This document shows, in pieces, positions 35,418 to 44,018 of a stretch of 64,000 nt of DNA. Made by a program: the position numbers and the translations under genes. The notes under the pieces are model-generated. The model was given only the letters and a program-made list of their open reading frames with translations, made no database searches and was not told the DNA's origin. Each line of letters begins with the position of its first letter. Positions within the stretch are counted from its first letter, which is position 1. This DNA comes from CAVTYH01 sp963773875 (GTDB taxonomy: Bacteria; Planctomycetota; Planctomycetia; Pirellulales; JADZDJ01): contig CAVZCV010000004.1 of assembly GCA_963773875.1 (NCBI GenBank), positions 34,117 through 98,116 on the forward strand, in the 5' to 3' direction.

Positions 35418-36709
35418 CTACTTGGGGCGGTCCGCTTGTGGGATGTATTTTGATAGTTTCTGAGTTGCGAAGATCGGTTTGAACTTCGTCAGCCGTTGCC
35501 GGCCGTCGATCATGGGCAGCGTGACCATGTCCTCGCCGACCAGCGGACGGCAATAGCGAACGAACTCGTCGGTCACATCGTAGCCGCTGGGGGTAATCCA
35601 AGACTTGGGAAAAGTGCGATCGGCGGCGGCAACCTTCTCGAGCGGCACCTTGTCGTACAGCGCCGAATAAATTCGCCCCGGTTGGCGAAGAATCGTTGCC
35701 ATGTATCCGCCTTCGCCGCTCGCTGCCAAGAGTGCGGCCATCTGACCGCTGCGAAAAGCCTCTTCCAAATCAACTGTCGAGGCGTATGCCATGGCATGCC
35801 GTTGATCGGTGCCCGGCACGTTTCCGCGGGCGGCGCCTTTGGCGGCCAAACCAGCTTTGTTCAGATAATTGACAACAATCTGCGCTACCGTCAGTTGACT
35901 CGCGCTAAACGAGGTGTGCCCGAACGAATCTTTCACGGCGCCAATATCGCCGACGTCGAAACCCTCGCTAATCACCACCAGGCAGCGACCCGATTTCTTC
36001 AACTGATCGTTCACATTGTCGGCCAGTTGTTGGATCGAACACGGGCTTTCAGCCAGATATATTTGCAGCGGCATCTCGCGAGCTGGGTCTGCCAGCCGTG
36101 CCGCCGCTGGAATGTAGCCAATCTTGCGCCCCATCGCCTGCATTACCAACACGGGATCGGCCGGAGAACTGCCTTCGTTTTCTTCGTTGGCATTCTGCAC
36201 CATGTGCATCCAATACTTGGCGGTGCTGCCATAGCCGGGCGTGTGATCGACTAGTTTGAACTCGCTGTCGCCCACATCGTTGTCGATGGTTTTCGGCACG
36301 CCGACGGCAATCAAGTCCAACCCACGCTCATGGGCCAGGCTGGCGATTTTGTGCGCGGTATCCATCGAATCGTTGCCGCCGATGTAGAGGAAGTAGCCGA
36401 CATCGTGCGCTTTGAGCACTTCGATGGTGCGTTCAAAATCTTCCTTCTGGTTCGGCTTGAGCTTGTAGCGGCACGTGCCGATAGATCCGGCTGCGGGCGT
36501 GAAGCGAAGCAGCGAGACTTCGTCTGGGGACTGCGTGGTTAGATCGAGCAGCTCTTCTTTCAGCACGCCTTCAATGCCGTGCCGCGCCCCGTAGACTGTG
36601 CCGATTTCGGACATTTCGCGGCAGTTTCGATAATTCCGCGCAAGCTGTTGTTGATGACCGGACTGGGCCCACCGCTTTGGGCCACCACCATGTTGCGACG
36701 CCGAGCCAT
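35418..36709 (-). CDS. pfp: PPi-type 6-phosphofructokinase, one frameshift near the N-terminus
   Basis: Phosphorylates fructose-6-phosphate reversibly with pyrophosphate. ATG 36709 gives MARRRNMVVAQSGGPSPVIN. Near 36617 one G is missing (ETAA then MSEIGTVYGARHGIEGVL). IGGNDSMDTA has Asp where ATP enzymes have Gly, and GVPKTIDNDV has Lys where ATP enzymes have Gly, which are both hallmarks of PPi use. GYGSTAKY, QAMGRKIGYIPAAARL and ISEGFDVGDIG follow. The corrected length is about 430. A 616-nt leader from the upstream promoter carries the conserved stem element. Confidence 0.9.
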
Positions 36710-36889
36710 AGCTGCTTTTTCAACGCGAAGACGCAATTCCCCCAGAACCCCCGCCAGCGAATCCGGCATTTTAGCCGCAAGCCTGCAGGGCTTCAATGCA
36801 CCGCAATGCTCCGGCGATTTCCGCCGATCGGTGCGATCGGAACCGTTGATCCCGCCACGGGCGGGCGCGCCGAGCGAACGGTTCGTTCT
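36710..36889 (-). other. Distal leader of pfp
   Basis: Untranslated region between the conserved block and the pfp start. It holds GGCTAAAATGC about 54 bases before the ATG, a sequence also present about 55 bases before the purH ATG (3990-4000). TAAAAT could be a second -10 element. A frame starting in it (MPDSLAGVLG) is in frame with pfp and could be a longer N-terminus, but lacks conserved motifs. Confidence 0.4.
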
Positions 36890-37150
36890 TTCATTTGCGA
36901 TTTGGAAAAACCTCGGAAAAACCGGCCTCGTGCGATTCTCCATGAAGCTCCAGCGCCTTTTGCAGGAAAAACTCTCGAGAAAAGGAGGCGTCTGCCTCGC
37001 CTGACTCGATTTACTTGTTTCGGAGTGAAATAACCTCAGCGCGCCGTTCGAGAAAACACGAGCAAAACGCGAAAGTTTTTTCACAGTTATTTCACTCTCT
37101 GCTCGGTCGACTTCAAAACGATCGAAAATTCTCGATCCATTTAATGGGGT
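36890..37150 (-). promoter_or_regulatory. Leader element B with conserved stem, upstream of pfp
   Basis: Minus-strand counterpart of the block at 3640-3905. Read in the direction of pfp it has GGATCGAGAATTTTCGATCG, GAGAGTGAAATAACTGTGAA, GGTTATTTCACTCC, a TTTTCTCGAGAG patch and TTTTTCCGAGGTTTTT. The arms GTGAAATAAC (37095-37086) and GTTATTTCAC (37034-37025) enclose 51 bases. The neighbouring arm positions differ between copies but still pair (T-A versus T-G, and G-T versus G-C), as expected for RNA. Confidence 0.6.
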
Positions 37151-37328
37151 TTTTTCATCGATTGGTGAGTGGTACGGGGTCATCGGTCATTCGTCCTTCT
37201 TCATTTGTCCTTTGCAAGCTGCACACTGCGCGCAGCCGAAGCGACTCGGCTAGCGTTCCGCACTGCCTACTGCCTGATTTCAAACGGCACAGCGCCTATA
37301 GCGGACTGTCACTAATCTAATCACCTGT
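37151..37328 (-). other. Proximal leader of pfp with a repeat-like segment
   Basis: Between the promoter and leader element B. It keeps short blocks found also after the purH promoter: a GGCAGTAGGCAG piece (GGCGGTAGGCAG at purH) and ACCCCGTACC (ACCCCGGTACC). An inserted run with AGGACAAATGA and AGGACGAATGA resembles the palindrome at 34492-34541. No gene is visible. Confidence 0.4.
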
Positions 37329-37379
37329 ATTTTAGTGTACGTATGTAGTAAAAGTCAAGAGCCTTTTTGGGCCACTCGG
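37329..37379 (-). promoter_or_regulatory. Promoter module B, upstream of pfp
   Basis: Read on the minus strand: CCGAGTGGCC (37379-37370), 11 bases, TTGACT (37358-37353), an 18-base spacer ending GTACAC, and TAAAAT (37334-37329). It matches promoter module A upstream of purH in order and spacing, with 23 of 27 identical bases from CCGAGTGG through the -35 hexamer. This would start the pfp-HAD-gnd-SDR-zwf-dus transcript. Confidence 0.65.
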
Positions 37380-37480
37380 AAAATAATTTTCTGGGCTCAA
37401 TCCGCCCAATCTCGGCCATTCAGATTGCATCCTACTTAAGCTGCATTTGTTTTATTAAATAGTTGACACGCGTCATCTAC

Positions 37481-37717
37481 ATGAACACAATGCCAGTTAT
37501 GCGTTGCCAAGACCTCACCGAAGCCCAAGCTAGCCAACTTTACGACCAATTGCGGCCTGTCTTAGGCTATTTGAGCCGCCTGAACGAACGGCTGCGGCAA
37601 AAGAGCTTCCCCGAGGATGACGAACTACTGCAGCTCACCAGGATGGCTTACACGGCGACGCACCACTTGGCGGTCAAAGTGCATTACCTGAGCTGCCGGA
37701 AATCTACTGGCGGGTAG
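37481..37717 (+). CDS. Small conserved hypothetical protein
   Basis: 78 residues from ATG 37481 (an in-frame ATG-like start also lies at 37463). Sequence MNTMPVMRCQDLTEAQASQL is followed by RPVLGYLSRLNERLRQKSFP and MAYTATHHLAVKVHYLSC. It looks helical and soluble. Similar short proteins occur across planctomycetes, without a known role. It is divergent from the pfp promoter with about 100 bases between. Confidence 0.6.
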   Translation: MNTMPVMRCQDLTEAQASQLYDQLRPVLGYLSRLNERLRQKSFPEDDELLQLTRMAYTATHHLAVKVHYLSCRKSTGG

Positions 37718-37826
37718 GTTCTGGCAGCCAAAATGACTGGCACGCAAGTTGCTTTCCCACGATTTTTGTCCGCGAAAACTGCCAATTTCTCCCTTGTTTA
37801 AACTCGCAATCAACGGAGGACTGGGT

Positions 37827-38078
37827 ATGAAGAACGGAGATGAAGTGGCTATCTTGCCACACAATCTGGCGAGCCCCAGCGAAGTGTCGGAAATCGCAAT
37901 CGTTCAACATGCAGGGCCGCTTTTTATTCAACTGCAAGATGGCCGCAGGTTCGCAACTCTGGGCGGAGCAGGTCTCAATTGCAGCGGTTGCCTTGTGGAA
38001 GCTGGCACGGAGCATCGCGAAGCGTTGGCGAAAATGAACGGGCGGGGTGAAACGGATTTGGCAGTCGGTGATCCATAA
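37827..38078 (+). CDS. Small hypothetical protein, SH3-like
   Basis: 83 residues from ATG 37827, preceded by GGAGGACTGGG. It begins MKNGDEVAILPHNLA and then a beta-rich pattern, IAIVQHAGPLFIQLQDGRRF, suggesting a small beta-barrel. Two Cys (NCSGCLVEAG) sit near the end. No family was recognised. It is downstream of the 78-residue hypothetical and may be co-transcribed. Confidence 0.55.
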   Translation: MKNGDEVAILPHNLASPSEVSEIAIVQHAGPLFIQLQDGRRFATLGGAGLNCSGCLVEAGTEHREALAKMNGRGETDLAVGDP

Positions 38079-38188
38079 TACCGCCTTACAAACGAGCGCC
38101 GCACAAAAGCGTTGCCGCCGTGCGTGCCGTATTGCTTAACTGCAGCCCTACTCGCCGCGTGGAGTTCCAACACAAAAATCGTTCTGTT

Positions 38189-38543
38189 CCCTCCCCTGGT
38201 GCGGGGAGGGTTAGGGAGGGGGTTCATGTATCGCAACCAAGAGCAGCGCGACTTCGCCCGAGGGCTCACGATGCTCGGCGAACGGAGTGGCTCGCCTCGC
38301 GCGGATTTCACGCGATCCGGTTTCGGAATCAGATGCTGGATGAAGACACAGCGGACGTGGTGGAAGAGATTCGGCGAGCGCTGAACACCCCTCCCCCAGC
38401 CCTCCCCGTCAAAGGGGAGGGAGGCGGACAACTTGAAAAGATTTCCCGTGATGGTAGGGAGTAGAACAGAATTTGTTTAGCCCTTCCTTTTGCGCAGTGC
38501 CAACACAAAATCGTTTCTGTTCCCTCCCCCTGTGTGGGGAGGG
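38189..38543. repeat. CCCTCCCC/GGGGAGGG hairpins at the left ends of the DUF559 copies
   Basis: Hairpins with arms CCCTCCCC and GGGGAGGG lie at 38189-38210 (copy 1, left), 38400-38421 (copy 1, right) and 38522-38543 (copy 2, left). Each left hairpin is followed by TTAGGGAGGGGG and the ATG of the copy. Preceding DNA (CAACACAAAA, CTGTTCCCTCCCC) is also duplicated, so the repeat unit includes a left flank. Confidence 0.65.
38226..38464 (+). pseudogene. Internally deleted copy of a DUF559 gene
   Basis: It starts like the intact copy at 38560: MYRNQEQRDFAR. About 190 bases of the centre are then lost, and the frame changes to TEWLASRGFHAIRFRNQMLD, EEIRRALNTPPPALPVKG. The catalytic core (EKRLW, DFVCF, ELDG) is missing, so this is non-functional. 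The hairpins that border the intact copy also border this one, so both copies moved or duplicated as a unit. Confidence 0.65.
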
Positions 38544-38559
38544 TTAGGGAGGGGGCTTC

Positions 38560-38976
38560 ATGTATCGCAACCACGAGCAGCGCGACTTCGCCCGCCAGCT
38601 TCGCAACGAGGCAGCTCCAGCGGAAAAGCGATTGTGGCATTTTCTGCGTGCCGAAAAGCTCGGCGTCAAATTCCGTCGTCAGGCTGCCATTGGTGCGTAC
38701 GTTGTTGATTTTGTTTGCTTCCCGCACAGCTTGGTTGTGGAACTTGACGGGCCGCAACATATGGAGGACGAAGGCAAACAACACGATGCCCGACGAACCG
38801 AGTGGCTCGCCTCGCGCGGGTTTCGAGTGTTGCGGTTTCGGAATCAGGCGCTCGATGAGAATATTCACGGGGTGGTGCAGGAGATTCAGCGAGCGTTGAA
38901 CACCCCTCCCCAACCCTCCCCGTCGAAGGGGAGGGAGCAGAGCGGTTTAGGAGGACGTGCCATCGAAGGGGAGTGA
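38560..38976 (+). CDS. DUF559 (very-short-patch-repair-like) endonuclease-fold protein
   Basis: 138 residues: MYRNHEQRDFARQLRNEAAP, EKRLWHFLRAEKLGVKFRRQ, AYVVDFVCFPHSLVVELDG, HDARRTEWLASRGFRVLRF. The DxVxxxxxLVVELDGxxH core is the PD-(D/E)xK-type fold of DUF559. The C-terminal tail (NTPPQPSPSKGREQ) is translation of the bordering hairpin DNA. Activity and targets are unknown. A degenerate duplicate lies immediately upstream. Confidence 0.72.
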   Translation: MYRNHEQRDFARQLRNEAAPAEKRLWHFLRAEKLGVKFRRQAAIGAYVVDFVCFPHSLVVELDGPQHMEDEGKQHDARRTEWLASRGFRVLRFRNQALDENIHGVVQEIQRALNTPPQPSPSKGREQSGLGGRAIEGE

Positions 38977-39025
38977 GCCGAAAAACACAAATGAAGTCTG
39001 CACGTCGAAGGGGAAGGAGCCGGAA
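38914..39025. repeat. Right-end hairpin of the intact DUF559 copy and decaying repeats
   Basis: CCCTCCCC at 38914-38921 and GGGGAGGG at 38928-38935 repeat the hairpin seen at the left ends. Two weaker copies of the motif CATCGAAGGGGAGTGAGC and CACGTCGAAGGGGAAGGAGC follow at about 38960 and 39001. The series suggests stepwise duplication or decay of a repeat end. Confidence 0.55.
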
Positions 39026-39109
39026 AATACAGGTGTCGCGAACAATTTGACAATTCAATTCGCAAAAGCCTAAGATCAGTTGCATCATCCGCTCGCAATG
39101 GGGGCATCC

Positions 39110-39991
39110 ATGAGCACTTCGCGATGCACGGTGTTCCTCGCCGTGCTGTCGGCTTTCGTTTCGCCATCCGCATTGATGGCGCAGTACTCAACGCATGCCA
39201 CGGCGCGGGCTCAGCAGGGCATTTTCATCTATCGGCCCACAACGCCGTCGGGCAACATTATGATCCAGCCGCGCGCGGGACTCTCCACGCGCTCGCAGCA
39301 GGGCGTCTTCATTTACCGCAACGACAATTCACTATCGGGCAACCTGGCTATTCCGCCACGGCTGGCACTCGATGCGCAAAGCCCCACGGCAAGCCCGATT
39401 CTTCAGGGGAGCGGCATCATCGATCGAGTGAATCCTAGTTCGCTCGTGGTCGATGCCAACGGCTCAAAATTAGTGGTGAAACCGGACGCGGCGGCGACGA
39501 TCGACGTAGTCGGTAGCGCCACGCGCGAGTTCCTCAAGACCGGCCAGATGGTGAAGTTCCGTAGCGTTTTCGATGCCGATGGAATGGCAATCGAGCCGCT
39601 CAATCAGCTTGCCGTCGTCAGCCTGAGGCCCGGCCAGAAAGCCGGAGCGACCCCGGACGAGGTTGCGCTCAAGCCTGTACTGCTGTCCGCGGACGACAAC
39701 AGCTCTACCAGCAACTTAGACACCGAGGCGACATCGCTGTTCATCTTCGGCCGCATCAACAATATCAGCGGCAATTTGCTGCAAGTGAATGCGGGCACAC
39801 GCACTTATAAAGTCGAGCTCAATTCCGACGCACAAATCGAAATTCACACATCCGATTTCAGCTTGGCCAGGCCCGGCGACAGAGTTACCGTTCGCGGCTA
39901 TCTGGAAAAACCTGGCATCGCCACGGCGAGTTCAATTCAAATTAGCCTCGATAAAGCGGGTCGGGCTAAGATGGCGACCAACTCACGCTGA
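39110..39991 (+). CDS. Secreted hypothetical protein with OB-like repeat
   Basis: 294 residues from ATG 39110 (GGGGGC upstream), with a signal peptide (CTVFLAVLSAFVSPSALMA). The N-terminal part has repeats of Q-Q-G-[IV]-F-I-Y-R (residues about 30-70). Two later segments share a pattern ending in SLVVDANGSKLVVKPDAA and LLQVNAGTRTYKVELNSDAQ, which resemble small beta-barrels. GDRVTVRGYLEKPGIATASS is the last. No enzymatic motif. It may be exported to the cell surface. Function unknown. Confidence 0.65.
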   Translation: MSTSRCTVFLAVLSAFVSPSALMAQYSTHATARAQQGIFIYRPTTPSGNIMIQPRAGLSTRSQQGVFIYRNDNSLSGNLAIPPRLALDAQSPTASPILQGSGIIDRVNPSSLVVDANGSKLVVKPDAAATIDVVGSATREFLKTGQMVKFRSVFDADGMAIEPLNQLAVVSLRPGQKAGATPDEVALKPVLLSADDNSSTSNLDTEATSLFIFGRINNISGNLLQVNAGTRTYKVELNSDAQIEIHTSDFSLARPGDRVTVRGYLEKPGIATASSIQISLDKAGRAKMATNSR

Positions 39992-40008
39992 GCCCACCGT
40001 AGTTTCGA

Positions 40009-41688
40009 TTACGGACTGCCTGATTCGTCCGACGGCTGGCTGTTTAGCCACTTTTCGAGTTCTTCGGCTTTCACTTTTCCGGACGCCTTCCCGACGCTGC
40101 GGATCAGCCAGCTGGCCAATTGATCCATTTCGCGATCATCGAGCACTCGGGCCACAGCCCCCGGATCCAAGCTGCCGACGACCGTAGCTAAGTCTGAAAT
40201 CAGTTCCGCGCTTTTTTCAGCATTGCCTCGGCGATAGTAGATGATCGATTGACCGATCATGCCGAATGCTTGTGCCTGCTTTTCACTTTCTGGATTTCCG
40301 TTTCGCGCATTCGCGAGATCGACAAAGAGTGGAAGTGCTCGTGGATCTGGATCATGCTCGCGCGTCAAATACAGTTTTGCGAGTTCCTCTTTTGATTTCA
40401 GCACCGTGCGCGTGTTTCCAGGGTAGTAATATTCAACGCTTCGCAGTGCGGCCTCTGTTTCGTCGCGTGGAACGTAGCTGGCGTATTCGAGCTGCGTCTG
40501 CGCAGAGTCGAGCTTAGCCACGGGCACGAATGCTGATTGCGGGGTATCGAGTAGGAATCGGCCCCGAAACGCCCAAGCGGCAGCGGCACCCAGCAGCAGC
40601 GACGCGAGCAGCACCGCGATCAGCGTCATGACATGCAAGATCCGCCGGCGGCTTTCGGCATTCTTGGTGGAGATTTCCATCATCGTCTGCAGCCGCTGCG
40701 TGGCTGCCAAACGCGATGTGCCCAGTGCCGCGGTTTCCACCGTGTTGAACTCATCCATTTCCGCGGGCCACTGCAAATCGACCCCTTCGATCTGCAAACC
40801 CCGCAGTTCAGTTAAAAGTTCGCGTGGATTCTGATAGCGCTCGCCGGGATCTTTCGCCAACATCTTGTGGATGATGCGGCAAACGGACGGCGGCAAATCG
40901 GGGCGCAGATTTTCCAGCCGATCAGGCTGTTTACGCACGTGTTGCAGCGCAACGCTCAGCGCTGTGTCGCCACGGAATGGCGGCTGGCCGGTCAGCATGT
41001 GGAAACACGTGACACCCAAACTGTAAATATCGCTGCGGCAATCGAGCGGTTTGCCCTCGACTTGTTCGGGGCTCATGTAGAGCGGTGTGCCCATGGTGAT
41101 TCCCACTTGCGTGAGCTTCACCGCATCGTCGTGCGCTCCAACGCGGGCCAGGCCGAAATCGGCTACCTTCACTTCGCCAGACCGCGCGAGCATGATGTTT
41201 TCCGGCTTGATGTCGCGATGCACAATGCCGCGCTCCGCCGATTTGCAAAGTGCGGACACGACCTGTCGCATCACCGCCATTCCCAACTTCACGTCGGGCA
41301 TGCCTTGCCGGGAGATGAACTGTGCAAGATTCTGTCCTTCGACATATTCCTGGGCGATATAATGCCAGCCTTCAACGCAGCCCACTTCGTAGATCTGTAC
41401 GATGTTGGCTTGCACCAGCGCCGCGGCGGCCTGGGCTTCCATGTGAAAGCGGCGAACATAGGTTTGATCAGCCGCCAGTTCGCGCTTCAAAACCTTGAAG
41501 GCGATCTGCCGCCGCAGAGAACCTTGCTCTGCCAGATAGACATCGGCCATCGCCCCGCGACCTAAGCGGCGTAAGAGGCGATAATCGCCTAATTGGCGTC
41601 CGGAAAGATCGAGGTCCAGCCCGGAACTGCCCGACGACGAAGCGCCGCCGACTGTCAACGAATCGCCAGTGAATTGAGCTTGGCTCAT
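40009..41688 (-). CDS. Membrane Ser/Thr protein kinase
   Basis: 559 residues from ATG 41688. The kinase domain runs from about 35 to 300: GRGAMADVY loop, Lys65 (AFKVLKRE), Asp159 in HRDIKPEN, DFGLAR (177-182), GTPLYMSPEQ. A single transmembrane helix lies near 350-374 (LHVMTLIAVLLASLLLGAAA). The extracytoplasmic C-terminal domain (about 180 residues) looks helical and TPR-like, with EALPLFVDLANA-type repeats, and could sense the envelope. Substrates are unknown. Convergent to the secreted protein gene; follows on the same strand from the DUF1559 gene. Confidence 0.9.
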   Translation of the reverse strand: MSQAQFTGDSLTVGGASSSGSSGLDLDLSGRQLGDYRLLRRLGRGAMADVYLAEQGSLRRQIAFKVLKRELAADQTYVRRFHMEAQAAAALVQANIVQIYEVGCVEGWHYIAQEYVEGQNLAQFISRQGMPDVKLGMAVMRQVVSALCKSAERGIVHRDIKPENIMLARSGEVKVADFGLARVGAHDDAVKLTQVGITMGTPLYMSPEQVEGKPLDCRSDIYSLGVTCFHMLTGQPPFRGDTALSVALQHVRKQPDRLENLRPDLPPSVCRIIHKMLAKDPGERYQNPRELLTELRGLQIEGVDLQWPAEMDEFNTVETAALGTSRLAATQRLQTMMEISTKNAESRRRILHVMTLIAVLLASLLLGAAAAWAFRGRFLLDTPQSAFVPVAKLDSAQTQLEYASYVPRDETEAALRSVEYYYPGNTRTVLKSKEELAKLYLTREHDPDPRALPLFVDLANARNGNPESEKQAQAFGMIGQSIIYYRRGNAEKSAELISDLATVVGSLDPGAVARVLDDREMDQLASWLIRSVGKASGKVKAEELEKWLNSQPSDESGSP

Positions 41689-41783
41689 CAATACCAGTAT
41701 CGCCCGCGGGGCGTGGAATGACAACGGCCACAGTGGGCGGGGGCGGCCGGCAGCGCGACACAAGCTCGCGCCAGCTAATACTC

Positions 41784-42845
41784 TTACGGCAGTGCGGAGG
41801 TTTCAGCGCCGCTTCGGGTGGAGATGTCGTGCCAGATGGTCTGGTTTACGCCATCGGGAACAAAGTGAACTGAACCGTCGGCTAATAGTACGTTGACCCC
41901 GCCGGGATGGAAGCTGCGAGCCGCGCGCCAACCGTAGGCGGCGTAGATCTCTGTGAGCGGCGCCGCGACGATGTTGGCAATGCAATCAAACTGCCTGGCG
42001 TTGGGTGTCCAATAATGATTGTACAATGCACATCGATATTCGCCGCTAACCCAGGCGAACCCGCGCGGATCCTGATAGTTCCAGTTTGTCGACGCATTGC
42101 ACGAATCTTCGGTGAGCGGCACGGCCTTGGGATAAACATACCCCATTCGAGGATCAGCGGCTTCCTGCGGCGTGCCCGGCCGCGGATTGTTCGTTTCACC
42201 AAGAATACTTTCCGACATGGCGACGGTTTTGCTCGTGCCATCGGTAATTTCGGCCAGACGCACGCGCGAATTCACGTAGAAAACTCCATCCGTATCCAGC
42301 GGCGTACCGCCACCCAAGCCTGAGCCTGAACACGCCGCGTAGTTGGTCGGACCGAAATTGGGAATCACGCGCTGTTGCCGATCGCTCGGGCACAGAAACT
42401 CGTTCACCAGCAACTGTACTCCGGGAACGTTCTGAGGCAACGGCTGCTGGTTAGCACCATAGAGTGGCACGCTCAAGTCGAGCGTTTTGTACGCAGCCGA
42501 TTGCTCCATGTATGGCGTGAGATGAGCCAGCGATGACCAGCGATAAAAGTTGTATGGCGTGCCACCAGGATTCGCTGGATCCGGCTTTGAATCTGCCCCG
42601 GGCGGCAGATGATGGCGTGCGTTTTCAAAGTTGTGCAGCGCCAAACCCAGCTGCTTCAAATTGTTCGAACACTGCGTCCGCCGTGCCGACTCGCGTGCCG
42701 ACTGAATTGCAGGCAAAAGCAGCGCAACAAGTGCGCCGATGATCGCGATGACCACCAGCAGTTCAACGAGCGTGAAGCCGGCCGGTAGATCTTCGCAAGA
42801 TTTCACTCTCTGGCAGCGTCGGGAATTCATTCTAGCTGGAATCAT
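41784..42845 (-). CDS. DUF1559 pseudopilin-like protein
   Basis: 353 residues with a type IV prepilin N-terminus: leader, then GFTLVELLVVIAIIGALVAL. The SARESARRTQCSNNLKQLGL and the H-x9-DG signature (SFHPGGVNVLLADGSVHFV) define DUF1559. Further conserved pieces are FLCPSDRQ, NYAACSGSGLGG and RLAEITDGTSKTVAMSE. The frame is intact. The role is unknown, though hundreds of paralogues exist per planctomycete genome. Confidence 0.88.
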   Translation of the reverse strand: MIPARMNSRRCQRVKSCEDLPAGFTLVELLVVIAIIGALVALLLPAIQSARESARRTQCSNNLKQLGLALHNFENARHHLPPGADSKPDPANPGGTPYNFYRWSSLAHLTPYMEQSAAYKTLDLSVPLYGANQQPLPQNVPGVQLLVNEFLCPSDRQQRVIPNFGPTNYAACSGSGLGGGTPLDTDGVFYVNSRVRLAEITDGTSKTVAMSESILGETNNPRPGTPQEAADPRMGYVYPKAVPLTEDSCNASTNWNYQDPRGFAWVSGEYRCALYNHYWTPNARQFDCIANIVAAPLTEIYAAYGWRAARSFHPGGVNVLLADGSVHFVPDGVNQTIWHDISTRSGAETSALP

Positions 42846-42891
42846 TGCCCGTCATCCTACCAGTTCGTCAATGCTCAATCACCTCAGGAAA

Positions 42892-44018
42892 TCAGAGCCG
42901 GTAGCGCCGCAACAGCGGCAAGACCGGCACGCCAGCAACTAAAATCCAAAGGGTAGACGGTTCTGGCACAGGCGAGATGACCACCGCCGTCGGTTGAAAT
43001 CCAACGCCCGCCTGCTGATTCAGAGAGTCGCCATTGCTCACGAGCACGCCGAGGAACGTGCCGTCAGTAGAAAATTTCTGGATACTGCCTGGAAACGTGA
43101 ACTGCCCATAAATCGGATCGTTTGGATTGTTATTTCCCAAAGTTGTCACAAGCAGGTTGCCGCTGCCATCGATCAAAAGTCCCGACGGATAGGCCGTCGG
43201 CGGCAACGCTTGATTGCCAGTGAATTGTGTGCCGATCACGGCCTGAACGGCCCCGGTGGCAGCATCGAGCTTTAGAACTTCCTGCCCAAATAAACTTGCC
43301 GTAAAGAGTGAATTGCCTTGAAATGCAAGCCCATTCATTCCGGCCAGATTCACCGGAATCGCGCCACCGAATAGTTCGTTGTTGTACGTGCCATCACCGG
43401 CTTTGACGGTGTTGAACGTGGCGAAGTTTGGCCCGTTGAATTTCAAGACCGCGCCCGTTTCGCCGCCGTTGGGCGCGAAGCCATCGGTATTAAAGCTGTT
43501 GACTAGCAAGTTGCCGCTACCGTCGAGAGCAAGACCCGTTCGTCCACCAGCGGGTCCACCACTGATGCTGCCAAGGCTCGCGCCGCTGGAGTTAAAAATA
43601 TTTACCGTTGTAGAATCGGCATTGCCGAGCGTGCTGACGAACAGACGATTATTCGCCGCATCGAAAAGTAACCCGGAAGGTCCACTCGCTAGTCCCAAAT
43701 CGGCAAACACCGGACTGCCTGGCGTGGCGCCTTTTGCGCACCGGTGGCGATGTCGTATCGAAGCACTTTGCCGGTGCCTTGACTGGCGACAAATAAATCG
43801 CCACCGAAGCCAATCGTGATCGCCGCCGGGCTAAATAGATTCGATGCGTCCTGTCCCACCACGACACGGCTGAACGCGCCGCTTGCGGGATCGAACGCCA
43901 GAATACGATTCGTCGCGCGGTCAGCCACCAGAAGTTCAGCGCTAGTGGCAATTGACGAAAACCCCAAGCCAATCAAAAACATCCAAACGAGAAGACCAGT
44001 TCGACGACATAAATTCAT
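42892..44018 (-). CDS. PEP-CTERM sorting protein, one frameshift
   Basis: An exported protein with a signal (LLVWMFLIGLGFSSIATSAE) and a C-terminal VPEPSTLWILVAGVPVLPLL followed by a basic RRYR end, the PEP-CTERM signal processed by an exosortase. The middle resembles an NHL/SMP-30-like propeller (VADRATNRILAFDP, GLLFDAANNRLFVSTLG, LLIDGSGNLLVTTLG). The frame shifts near 43733, where one A of a run of four is missing (AQK then GATPGSPVFADLG). Start ATG 44018 follows GAGG. It likely anchors in exopolysaccharide-bearing envelopes. Function unknown. Confidence 0.85.

Noticed and set aside
38189..38543. A CRISPR-like array in the repeated CCCTCCCC hairpins
   Set aside because: Spacing is irregular (100-200 bases), there are no unique spacers of even length and no cas genes. 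The repeats border DUF559 copies.
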